A stretch of 6,364 nucleotides of DNA from a bacterium (GCA_018819665.1 JAHJOY010000325.1:1-6364), one strand, 5' to 3'. Positions 1-5,932 are shown, numbered from the stretch's first letter. Notes: generated by a model not told the origin, from the sequence alone. A program made the numbers and translations.

Positions 1-2843
1 AAATAAAAAGAAATTTAGAACAATACGAAAAAGAAAAAAACAAGATTATAAAAAAAATTGAAGAAGAAGAAACAGCGATTAACTCATTAAATATAGAGTT
101 AAATAATTTAAGTAAAGAACAAGAAAAATATAAATATGATAATTACGAACTGGATAATAGAAAAAAATTAATTCAGAGCGAATTAAATTTAATGTTACAA
201 AAGAAGAGTGATGTTGAAAAAAGGCTGTTTGATTTAAATAAAGAAGCTGAAAATATTACTCAAAAGATAGTTATTGGTGAACAAAATAAGAAAGCAGTAA
301 GTTTGAATATTCTGGAGATAAACAAAAAATTAGATAGTTTTAATAAAAAGCTTATTTATTTAAATAAAGAGATTAATAATATTTCAAAATTTACCGATTC
401 GCTTAATAATATAGAGATCAATTCAAGAAAGGTATTAAAAACAATTACGGAAAAAGAATTGTTTTTAAAGGAAGTAAAAATAAGATATAGTACTACCTTA
501 AATATGACAAATATAAATTTAGAAAAAATTAGAAAAAAAAGGATATTACTTGAAAATCAATTAGAAAATATGGTAACAAAAGAGAGTGATTATCAAAAAA
601 TCGTAAGAGAAAACAGAAAAATCGAAGATGAACCACATCTCAAATCAAATGAAGAGAAAATAAAAGAGATTGAAAATATCTTAAAAAAATTACAGGCAGA
701 AGTGGAAAAAGATAGACATGTAATTAGCTTAAAAGAAGAAAGGAAAAATATTTTAAAGAAATCAATTGAGACTAACGGGAAGAAAAACGAACAAAAGACA
801 GAGATCTTTTACTCCAAATACTGCCAAAAATATCCAGATGACCTTTGCGAAAAAATCATAAAATTCATTGATAATATTCCTTCAAAATATGAGAAAATTA
901 TGAAGATTGCTTTAAGAGAAAGTTTTCACTCAATTGTAGTGAGCGATATTTCATATGCTTTAAATATAATTAATTCCTTATCGGGAAACGAATTAGAAAA
1001 ATTAAAGATAATCCCTCTGGATTTAATCAAAAATATAAAAACACTTCCTGATAACCAGGGTAAAATTCAAAACAATAATATTTGTGGGTTTGCCCATAAA
1101 TTGATAAATTACTCCCAAAAATACCAGAATTTATTTAAAGTTTTGTTGGGCAATGTATTAATAGTTGAAGATATAAAGACTGCCCTTGATATTTCTAATG
1201 AGTATTTAGGGAAATATAAAATTATTTCACTAAATGGGATGGTAATAAATATGGACGGCTCCGTAGATATTTATTCAACCTCAACAAATTCAGAGAATTC
1301 TCAAGAGAGTTTTTATTATGTAGAAAAAGAGATTGAAAAATTAGAAAAAGAAATAGAAGCTTTAAAAATTAAAATTGAAAGAAATGATAATTTTATAGAA
1401 AAAAATAACCATATTTATAATTTACTATGGAAAGAAAATCAGGACATAAAAAGATTATTGCAAGAGAACGAAAAAAACGTAACGGACAGTATAAATAATT
1501 TGAACAAAGCAACAATTTCTGTTAATGAGCTAAAAGATAGCATAAAAGATCTTTTAATTGAAGAAAATAGTATTTTGGAGGAGAGAAAAAATATTTCTGG
1601 GAAATTACGTATCTTGGAAAAAAATTACAACACACTTTATGAATATAGCAAAAATATTAGTCATTCTAATAAAACAATTAATCAAATTGTTACAAGAGTA
1701 AACAACCGTATAAACAATCTTTCCAGAGATATAAATGACCTAAAAAATATTATTTTAATAAATAAAGAAAAACTGATAAACATAAAAGAGAAAGCTGAAA
1801 ATATTTCTCAATACAAAGATGAGCATTCACTCAATTTAGACGAAAAAAGAAGTGCTATAAAAGAATATAATGAAAAACTTGCTGATATATCAGAAAAAAT
1901 AAAAGAGTATAAAATTCAAATAAACAGGCTGGATAAAGAGAATCTTTCTGTTTTCAAGAAAGCAGAAGAGATAGAAGAAATTCTGCAAAGAAAATCTAAT
2001 CTATTAAAAAATTTACAACAGGATAAGATAAACCAACAAAAAAAGTACGAATCAATCAAAGACAATCAACATAGAGAAGAAATGTTAGAGGTTCAGTATC
2101 AGGAAAAATATGTTAACATTGGGGATGAAGTAAATAAAAATTATAATTTATCGCTGGAAAAATTAAAATTATACAAAAACATATCGGGTTCACAGAAAGA
2201 AGCTAACCAAAGGATAGATATTTTAAGAGACAACATATTAAAAATGGGACAGATAAACTTTGAGGCAGAAAATAGATACCACAATCAGTTACAGCGCTAT
2301 AATTCTCTATGTGAAAAATACGACGAGATATGTGAGGCAAAAAAATATCTGGAAATAATGATTTCAGAAATTGACCAAATTGCCACAGAAAGATTTAAAA
2401 AAACATTTAATCAGGTAAAAACCTATTTTAATGATATATTTAAAAAAATATTTTCCGGTGGGGAAGGGAGATTAATTATTGAATCTGAAGAAGATATATT
2501 AAACTCAGGAATAGACATAATTGCCCGCCCTCCAGGAAAGAAAACGCAAAATATTGAATTACTATCCACCGGTGAAAAAGCCTTAACTGCTATAGCACTT
2601 TTACTGGCCTTGTGGAAAGCAAATCCCAGCCCTTTTTGTCTTTTTGATGAAATAGATACATCTTTGGATGAAGCAAATGCTGAAAAACTTACTCATATAT
2701 TAAAGGGGGAAGATTTAAATCAATCGCAATTGATTATTATCACCCATCAAAAAACAACGATGGAAGCAGCAGATACATTATATGGCATAACCATGGAAGA
2801 ATCAGGTATCTCAAAATTAGTTTCGGTAAAATTTGAAAAATAA
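1..2843 (+). CDS. smc: Chromosome segregation protein SMC, 5'-truncated by the window edge
   Basis: SMC is the ATPase of the bacterial condensin complex (with ScpA and ScpB). It organises the nucleoid and helps segregate chromosomes. The frame is open from base 3 with no stop, giving 946 residues to the TAA at 2841-2843. The ATG at 192 lies inside coiled coil and is not the real start. Family length is about 1,150-1,200 residues, so roughly 240 N-terminal residues, including Walker A, lie upstream. In order: Lys/Glu/Asn-rich coiled coil (residues 1-268), hinge (about 270-428, nt 810-1285), returning coiled coil (429-745), and C-terminal ATPase head. The head starts near MGQINFEAENRY (nt 2244). 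It contains the ABC signature LLSTGEKALTA (nt 2559 on), Walker B with catalytic Glu CLFDEID (Asp 2646, Glu 2649), a D-loop (SLDEAN), the switch ITHQKTTMEAAD, and the family-typical ending ESGISKLVSVKFEK. Oddities: LSTGE replaces LSGGE, and the hinge glycine motif is weak. The ftsY gene follows 22 bp later. Confidence 0.96.
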   Translation, partial: IKRNLEQYEKEKNKIIKKIEEEETAINSLNIELNNLSKEQEKYKYDNYELDNRKKLIQSELNLMLQKKSDVEKRLFDLNKEAENITQKIVIGEQNKKAVSLNILEINKKLDSFNKKLIYLNKEINNISKFTDSLNNIEINSRKVLKTITEKELFLKEVKIRYSTTLNMTNINLEKIRKKRILLENQLENMVTKESDYQKIVRENRKIEDEPHLKSNEEKIKEIENILKKLQAEVEKDRHVISLKEERKNILKKSIETNGKKNEQKTEIFYSKYCQKYPDDLCEKIIKFIDNIPSKYEKIMKIALRESFHSIVVSDISYALNIINSLSGNELEKLKIIPLDLIKNIKTLPDNQGKIQNNNICGFAHKLINYSQKYQNLFKVLLGNVLIVEDIKTALDISNEYLGKYKIISLNGMVINMDGSVDIYSTSTNSENSQESFYYVEKEIEKLEKEIEALKIKIERNDNFIEKNNHIYNLLWKENQDIKRLLQENEKNVTDSINNLNKATISVNELKDSIKDLLIEENSILEERKNISGKLRILEKNYNTLYEYSKNISHSNKTINQIVTRVNNRINNLSRDINDLKNIILINKEKLINIKEKAENISQYKDEHSLNLDEKRSAIKEYNEKLADISEKIKEYKIQINRLDKENLSVFKKAEEIEEILQRKSNLLKNLQQDKINQQKKYESIKDNQHREEMLEVQYQEKYVNIGDEVNKNYNLSLEKLKLYKNISGSQKEANQRIDILRDNILKMGQINFEAENRYHNQLQRYNSLCEKYDEICEAKKYLEIMISEIDQIATERFKKTFNQVKTYFNDIFKKIFSGGEGRLIIESEEDILNSGIDIIARPPGKKTQNIELLSTGEKALTAIALLLALWKANPSPFCLFDEIDTSLDEANAEKLTHILKGEDLNQSQLIIITHQKTTMEAADTLYGITMEESGISKLVSVKFEK

Positions 2844-2846
2844 ATC

Positions 2847-2852
2847 AAGGTG
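2847..2852 (+). promoter_or_regulatory. Candidate ribosome binding site for ftsY
   Basis: AAGGTG lies just after the smc stop codon and 13 bases before the ATG at 2866. The spacing is long, but it is the only Shine-Dalgarno-like sequence nearby. It favours ATG 2866 over the in-frame TTG at 2833, which lies inside smc and has no such sequence in front of it. Confidence 0.5.
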
Positions 2853-2865
2853 TATAATAAAAACC

Positions 2866-3786
2866 ATGAATATAAAAAATGTATTCTCCCAATTTAAAGA
2901 AGGGCTATATAAATCGAGGATAGAGTTAGCTAATAAATTAGCATTTTTATTTAGTGATTCTAAAGATAAATCAGATTTTTTAGAAAAATTAGAAGAGTTA
3001 TTGATATTATCTGACTTAGGAACCTGCGCTACTGCAGAGATAATGAATGAATTTCAGCAGATTAATTTTAGAGAATATAAGGAGAATAACTTTATATTTT
3101 TCAAAGAAAAATTAAAGGCTACCCTGATAGATATTTTAAATTCAACTGCATCTGATATTAAGATTAACGAAGATAGATTAAATATAATAATGCTGGTAGG
3201 GGTAAATGGTTCAGGAAAAACTTCGGTAGCGGGTAAGATTGCTTATCGTTTAAAAAATATAAATAAAGATATAATAATGGTTCCCGCCGATACCTTTAGA
3301 GCGGCAGCAATACAGCAGCTTAAGATTTTAGCTGATAAGGTAGGAGCAGAGATGATAAATACCAAAGAAGGTGCTGACCCGGCTTCGGTCGTATATGATG
3401 GGATCAGTGCAGCTCGAGCCCGGAAAAAGAATATAGTTATTATCGATACTGCCGGAAGACTTCATACTAAGACAAATTTAATGAATGAATTGGAAAAGAT
3501 AAAAAGGGTAATCCAAAAAGAGGCTAATGATTGCTCATTAGAGATATTACAAACCATTGATGCTACGATGGGCCAGAATGCTATAGCTCAAGCAGAATTT
3601 TTTAACAAATCTTTAGGAGTTACCGGAATTGCCCTTACTAAAATGGATGGAACAGCCAAGGGAGGAATAGTAATTGCCATAAAAAAAGAGTTAGATATCA
3701 CGGTTAAATTAATTAGCTGTGGAGAAAAATTAAATAATTTATATGATTTTAAAGCTGATAAATTTGTTGAAGCTCTTCTTGATTGA
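2866..3786 (+). CDS. ftsY: Signal recognition particle receptor FtsY
   Basis: FtsY is the membrane-associated SRP receptor GTPase. It docks with Ffh on translating ribosomes, and mutual GTP hydrolysis releases the nascent chain to SecYEG. The 306-residue protein has the NG core and no long acidic A domain. A short N-terminal segment rich in Lys and aromatic residues could bind membrane. A helical N domain occupies about residues 20-100. G-domain motifs follow: P-loop GVNGSGKT (112-119), DTFRAAA (142-148), DTAGR (194-198), ATMGQNA, and TKMDGTAKGG (258 on). The C-terminal helix FVEALLD is typical. Start choice: ATG 2866 gives a normal FtsY N-terminus with an AAGGTG upstream. An in-frame TTG at 2833 would add 11 residues and overlap smc, but lacks a ribosome binding site. 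Odd points: the G5 loop reads SCGEKLNNLYDF where GVGE-type is usual, and the P-loop is followed by Ser rather than Thr. Only 22 bp separate it from smc, so it is probably co-transcribed. Confidence 0.97.
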   Translation: MNIKNVFSQFKEGLYKSRIELANKLAFLFSDSKDKSDFLEKLEELLILSDLGTCATAEIMNEFQQINFREYKENNFIFFKEKLKATLIDILNSTASDIKINEDRLNIIMLVGVNGSGKTSVAGKIAYRLKNINKDIIMVPADTFRAAAIQQLKILADKVGAEMINTKEGADPASVVYDGISAARARKKNIVIIDTAGRLHTKTNLMNELEKIKRVIQKEANDCSLEILQTIDATMGQNAIAQAEFFNKSLGVTGIALTKMDGTAKGGIVIAIKKELDITVKLISCGEKLNNLYDFKADKFVEALLD

Positions 3787-3823
3787 CACTAAAGATAATT
3801 TTCTATATACTTATAAAGGTATT

Positions 3824-3851
3824 TTGACGGAATTGAAAATTAATAGATAAA
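3824..3851 (+). promoter_or_regulatory. Possible promoter upstream of ffh
   Basis: TTGACG (3824-3829, 5 of 6 matches to the sigma-70-type -35) is followed after 16 bases by GATAAA (3846-3851, 4 of 6 matches to TATAAT). It sits in the 92-bp gap between ftsY and ffh, the place where ylxM lies in Bacillus. In DNA this AT-rich, -10 matches are common by chance, so this is only a candidate. It would let ffh be transcribed independently of smc-ftsY. Confidence 0.3.
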
Positions 3852-3860
3852 CTGAAGTCA

Positions 3861-3867
3861 AGAGGAG
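3861..3867 (+). promoter_or_regulatory. Ribosome binding site for ffh with a T8 spacer
   Basis: AGAGGAG lies 11 bases before the ATG at 3879. The spacer contains an uninterrupted run of eight T residues (3871-3878) immediately before the start codon. The strong Shine-Dalgarno sequence supports the 3879 start. A homopolymer here could change length by slippage and so alter initiation spacing; that is inference only. Confidence 0.65.
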
Positions 3868-3878
3868 TTATTTTTTTT

Positions 3879-5201
3879 ATGTTTGCCAGCCTTACTGATA
3901 AATTTCAGACAATATTTAAAAAGATAAAAAACAAGGGAAAATTAAATGAAAATGATATAAAAAATTGTCTTCATGAAATTCGCATAGCCCTTTTAGAAGC
4001 AGATGTAAATTACAAAGTGGTAAAAGAATTTATAGATAGTTTACATGATAAAATACAGCAGGAAAAGATATCCGAAAGCCTAACACCTACTCAACAAATT
4101 ATAAAGATTGTAAATGGGGAGATAACTTTAACATTAGGGTCCAAACAAAATGACCTTAGTATAAGTCCTGCTCCTCCTACTATTATAATGTTAGTGGGAT
4201 TGCAAGGAACCGGTAAAACAACAACAGCCGTAAAATTAGCTAATTACTTTAGAAAAAAAGGGAATCTGCCGCTCTTAATAGCAACAGATATATACAGACC
4301 GGCAGCTATCGAACAACTGCAAGTATTAGGTGAAAAATCAGATTTACCGGTTTTTTCCATGGAAAGAAATGAAAATGCGGTAAATATTATTAAAGCTGCT
4401 ATAAAATATTCATCTAAAAAAAATCACGATGTATTAATTATTGATACTGCCGGAAGATTACATATAGATGATAAGTTAATGAATGAATTACAAGAAATTG
4501 ATGAAAATATTCCTTTTCAGGAAAAATTATTGATAGTAGATGCCATGGCTGGACAGGATGCGGTAAATTCAGCTAAAGTGTTTTGTGATAAAATAAAAGT
4601 AAGCGGAATTATTCTGACCAAATTGGATGGTGACACTCGGGGAGGAGTAGCCCTATCTTTAAAAAAGGTTTTAGGGGTACCTATTAAATTTATAGGTATA
4701 GGTGAAAAGGTTGATAACTTTGAACCTTTTCATCCAGAAAGAATGGCCTCGCGGATATTGGGTATGGGCGATGTCTTAACGCTAATAGAAAAAGTTGAAA
4801 CTGCTTATAATGAAGATGAATTAAAAAAATTAGACAAAAAGATGAAGGACCATAATTTTGATTTAAATGATTTTTATTTACAGCTAAAAAAAATGAAAAA
4901 TATTGGTTCAGTAGATCAGATTATGGATATGGTTCCAGGATTTAATAATTTAAAAAATAGAATAGATGTTGCAAAATTAGGAGATAGAGAGGGCGAACTA
5001 AAGAAAATTGAAGCTATTATAAGTTCTATGACTGTTGAAGAAAGGGAAAATCCTTCTATAATTAACGGAAGCAGAAGGAAAAGAATATCCAGGGGGAGCG
5101 GAACACAGCTTTCTGATATAAATAGATTGTTAAAACAATTTTATCAGATAAAAGAAATGTTTAAAAGGGGGCCAAAACTAAAAAACTTTTCTTTTAATTA
5201 A
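3879..5201 (+). CDS. ffh: Signal recognition particle protein Ffh (SRP54)
   Basis: Ffh is the GTPase subunit of the signal recognition particle. With 4.5S/scRNA it binds hydrophobic signal sequences as they leave the ribosome and brings the complex to FtsY at the membrane. The 440 residues match the usual length. An N domain (about 1-90) is followed by the G domain: P-loop GLQGTGKT (107-114), DIYRPAAIEQL, DTAGR (189-193), DAMAGQDAVNSA, TKLDGDTRGG (247-256), and the closing GIGEKVDNFEPFHPERMASRILGMGDV. The C-terminal M domain contains the RNA-binding motif SRRKRISRGSGT (398-409) and the helix INRLLKQFYQIKEM. All GTPase and RNA-contact signatures are intact. The first M-domain part (FYLQLKKMKNIGSVDQIMDMVPG) is typical. 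The start at ATG 3879 follows AGAGGAG. It lies 92 bp after ftsY with no ylxM between them. The TAA stop lies within a dispersed repeat (see 5197-5219). The 4.5S RNA gene is not in this window. Confidence 0.98.
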   Translation: MFASLTDKFQTIFKKIKNKGKLNENDIKNCLHEIRIALLEADVNYKVVKEFIDSLHDKIQQEKISESLTPTQQIIKIVNGEITLTLGSKQNDLSISPAPPTIIMLVGLQGTGKTTTAVKLANYFRKKGNLPLLIATDIYRPAAIEQLQVLGEKSDLPVFSMERNENAVNIIKAAIKYSSKKNHDVLIIDTAGRLHIDDKLMNELQEIDENIPFQEKLLIVDAMAGQDAVNSAKVFCDKIKVSGIILTKLDGDTRGGVALSLKKVLGVPIKFIGIGEKVDNFEPFHPERMASRILGMGDVLTLIEKVETAYNEDELKKLDKKMKDHNFDLNDFYLQLKKMKNIGSVDQIMDMVPGFNNLKNRIDVAKLGDREGELKKIEAIISSMTVEERENPSIINGSRRKRISRGSGTQLSDINRLLKQFYQIKEMFKRGPKLKNFSFN

Positions 5202-5249
5202 ATTAGTCGTTAGTGAATAGCATAATTAGTATATAGTAAAGAGGGAATA

Positions 5250-5280
5250 GCGTAGAGCGTATAGCGCGTAGCTTATAGTA
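5250..5280 (+). repeat. Degenerate 7-bp tandem array (GCGTATA type)
   Basis: Consecutive 7-bp steps read GCGTAGA, GCGTATA, GCGCGTA, GCTTATA, then GTA. The matching array after khpA (6201-6221) reads GCGTAGA, GCGTATA, GCGTATA. In another phase the units are GTAGAGC and GTATAGC, which fit the GTATNNN pattern of the neighbouring arrays. Confidence 0.7.
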
Positions 5281-5313
5281 AGAAAATAAGAATACAGGAG
5301 ACAGGAGCCAGAA
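5274..5313 (+). repeat. Diverged direct duplication, left copy
   Basis: This 40-bp stretch starts TATAGTAAG and ends CAGGAG, ACAGGAG, CCAGAA. It aligns with 5370-5402, which starts TATAGTAAG and ends CAGGAG, CCAGAA. By eye there are five mismatches in the 27 bases before the difference. The two copies then differ by exactly one ACAGGAG heptad. The final CCAGAA is shared. Confidence 0.7.
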
Positions 5314-5321
5314 TAAAATCA

Positions 5322-5347
5322 TATCGAGTATCGAGTATCGAGTATCG
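5322..5347 (+). repeat. TATCGAG heptanucleotide tandem array, 3.7 units
   Basis: Three perfect TATCGAG units and a partial TATCG. The same array with the same number of bases occurs at 6231-6256. It can equally be read as GTATCGA from the G at 5328. Perfect units point to recent expansion or to homogenisation between the copies. Confidence 0.9.
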
Positions 5348-5369
5348 TGCGAAGAAATAAGCAATAGTG

Positions 5370-5402
5370 TATAGTAAGGAGAATAGAATTCAGGAGCCAG
5401 AA
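5370..5402 (+). repeat. Diverged direct duplication, right copy
   Basis: Right partner of 5274-5313 and shorter by one 7-bp unit. It ends with the 12-bp CAGGAGCCAGAA, identical to 5302-5313. Confidence 0.7.
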
Positions 5403-5456
5403 ACTAGAATATTGAACAATATACAGTGTATAGAATGAATTAAAAGATACAGAATT

Positions 5457-5508
5457 TTTGTTCCCTCTCTCCCTTCGGGGGAGAGGGTTAGGGTGAGGGG
5501 GAAACAAA
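5457..5508. repeat. GC-rich hairpin repeat with a TTCG tetraloop
   Basis: CCCTCTCTCCC (5463-5473) pairs with GGGAGAGGG-type sequence (5478-5487) around the loop TTCG (5474-5477), giving 10 base pairs with one bulged T (5470). The loop is closed by C-G, the very stable cUUCGg type in RNA. It is followed by TTAGGGTGAGGG. An alternative stem joins TTTGTTCCCTC (5457-5467) to GAGGG...AAACAAA (5495-5508). From memory, this CCCTCTCCC/GGGTTAGGGTGAGGG type of sequence is a dispersed intergenic repeat in many bacterial phyla. No T-run follows, so it does not look like an intrinsic terminator. Confidence 0.75.
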
Positions 5509-5542
5509 CGCAATACGCAATACGATATACTATATACGAGAT
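5508..5542 (-). repeat. Opposite-strand heptad array (ATTGCGT/GTATTGC type)
   Basis: Five consecutive 7-bp units on the + strand are ACGCAAT, ACGCAAT, ACGATAT, ACTATAT, ACGAGAT. All start AC and end AT. Read on the - strand, each has the form ATNNNGT (ATCTCGT, ATATAGT, ATATCGT, then ATTGCGT twice). This is the same frame as the + strand ATCGAGT and ATAGCGT units further left and in the second copy. The array therefore belongs to the same family in inverted orientation. Confidence 0.7.
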
Positions 5543-5548
5543 ATGTAG

Positions 5549-5568
5549 GGGCACGATGCATCGTGCCC
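5549..5568. repeat. Perfect 20-bp palindrome
   Basis: GGGCACGATG followed directly by its exact reverse complement, with GTAG before the palindrome's left edge. In RNA it would form a hairpin whose central bases become the loop. From memory, GTAGGGGCAC...GTGCCC palindromes are common dispersed intergenic repeats in several phyla. It is unrelated in sequence to the hairpins on either side. Confidence 0.8.
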
Positions 5569-5596
5569 ACAAGTGCCAAAGAATAAAGAAAGATAG

Positions 5597-5616
5597 ATTC
5601 CCGTTTCCACGGGAAT
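5597..5616. repeat. Hairpin repeat ATTCCC-N8-GGGAAT (dRS3-like)
   Basis: ATTCCCGT (5597-5604), loop TTCC, then ACGGGAAT (5609-5616), an 8-bp perfect stem followed by GACA. The layout equals the ATTCCC-N8-GGGAAT consensus known for Neisseria dRS3 repeats, and similar sequences ending GGGAATGACA are widespread. Relationship by descent is not shown. It ends 47 bp before the rpsP ribosome binding site. Confidence 0.75.
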
Positions 5617-5643
5617 GACAGATTAAAAAAATTAGAAAATAAA
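5615..5643 (+). promoter_or_regulatory. Possible promoter for rpsP-khpA
   Basis: ATGACA (5615-5620, 5 of 6 to TTGACA), a 17-base spacer and AATAAA (5638-5643, 4 of 6 to TATAAT). The -35-like part overlaps the end of the dRS3-like repeat. The region is A-rich, so chance matches are likely. Confidence 0.25.
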
Positions 5644-5662
5644 AAAATGTAAATTACAGAAT

Positions 5663-5667
5663 GGAGG
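5663..5667 (+). promoter_or_regulatory. Ribosome binding site that sets the rpsP start
   Basis: GGAGG sits 8 bases before ATG 5676. It overlaps the earlier in-frame ATG at 5661, so that ATG cannot use it. This fixes the start at 5676, where the protein begins MSVKIKL as the family expects. Confidence 0.85.
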
Positions 5668-5675
5668 CAAAATCA

Positions 5676-5924
5676 ATGTCAGTGAAAATTAAACTTAGAA
5701 GAGAAGGTGGTAAGAAAAAACCTTTTTACAAAGTAGTGGTAATCGATTCGAGGAAAGCTTGTAATGCTAAATTTATAGAGCAATTAGGATATTATCAACC
5801 ACTTTCTGATCCTTATGTTCTTAAGATTGACCAGGAAGCAAGCTTAAAATGGATCGAAAAGGGTGCTCAACTTTCAGAAACGGTAAAAGATTTATTTGAG
5901 AAAGAAGGAATATTGAAAAAATAG
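5676..5924 (+). CDS. rpsP: Small ribosomal subunit protein S16 (bS16)
   Basis: S16 binds 16S rRNA in the 5' domain and helps 30S subunit assembly. The 82-residue protein is of normal size. It starts MSVKIKLRREGGKKKPFYKVVVIDSR, the conserved basic N-terminal strand region. It continues with FIEQLGYYQPLSDP, LKIDQEASLKWIEKGAQLSETVKDLFEKEG, all recognisable S16 blocks. The start is ATG 5676 because GGAGG lies 8 bases upstream; the in-frame ATG at 5661 would add five residues and is part of the ribosome binding region. One departure from the family: the usual DSRxPRDGRFIE segment reads DSRKACNAKFIE, so the conserved Arg-Asp-Gly is missing. It is followed 21 bp later by khpA, with which it is very likely co-transcribed. 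The 474-bp repeat-rich gap in front separates it from ffh. Confidence 0.97.
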   Translation: MSVKIKLRREGGKKKPFYKVVVIDSRKACNAKFIEQLGYYQPLSDPYVLKIDQEASLKWIEKGAQLSETVKDLFEKEGILKK

Positions 5925-5932
5925 ATAAGACC

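Larger units (their letters stand above)
5197..5354 (+). repeat. Composite intergenic repeat, copy 1 (begins on the ffh stop codon)
   Basis: Copy 1 of a composite repeat whose second copy is at 6172-6266. Three blocks occur in the same order in both. First, a 23-bp block with one mismatch starts two bases before each gene's TAA (5197-5219 here, containing TTAGTCG then TTAGTGA). Second, an identical 19-bp block TAGCGTAGAGCGTATAGCG (5248-5266). Third, an identical 26-bp array of TATCGAG (5322-5347), followed by a GAAGAAA tail. The copies differ mainly in the DNA between blocks: copy 1 has an extra CAGGAG-rich stretch. No protein is encoded. The repeat end coincides with the 3' end of an unrelated gene in each case. 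Confidence 0.85.

Noticed and set aside
192..194. ATG as the start of smc
   Set aside because: The frame is open upstream to base 3 with continuous coiled-coil sequence, and the N-terminal ATPase half is missing. The gene must start before the window.
2833..2865. TTG 2833 as the ftsY start
   Set aside because: It would lie within smc without a ribosome binding site; ATG 2866 has AAGGTG upstream and gives a normal N-terminus.
5322..5347. CRISPR array
   Set aside because: The repeats are 7 bp and contiguous, without spacers, and there are no cas genes.
5463..5487. Intrinsic terminator after ffh
   Set aside because: The hairpin is strong, but no T-run follows on either strand.
5390..5572. 60-residue open frame on the - strand
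   Set aside because: It overlaps the previous one in another frame. It gives LTLTLSPEGREG, the same repeat read differently; no sign of a real protein.
5319..5579. 86-residue open frame on the - strand
   Set aside because: It runs entirely through the repeats and hairpins. Its translation contains PPHPNPLPRRERG, a peptide often produced by translating the CCCTCACCC-type repeat, and it has no ribosome binding site.
5202..5660. 4.5S/scRNA gene next to ffh
   Set aside because: I found no sequence resembling the conserved SRP RNA tip (GGUCAGG...GGAAGGAAGCAGCC) in this spacer.
5661..5675. ATG 5661 as the rpsP start
   Set aside because: It overlaps the GGAGG ribosome binding site and adds MEAKS, which is not part of S16 proteins.
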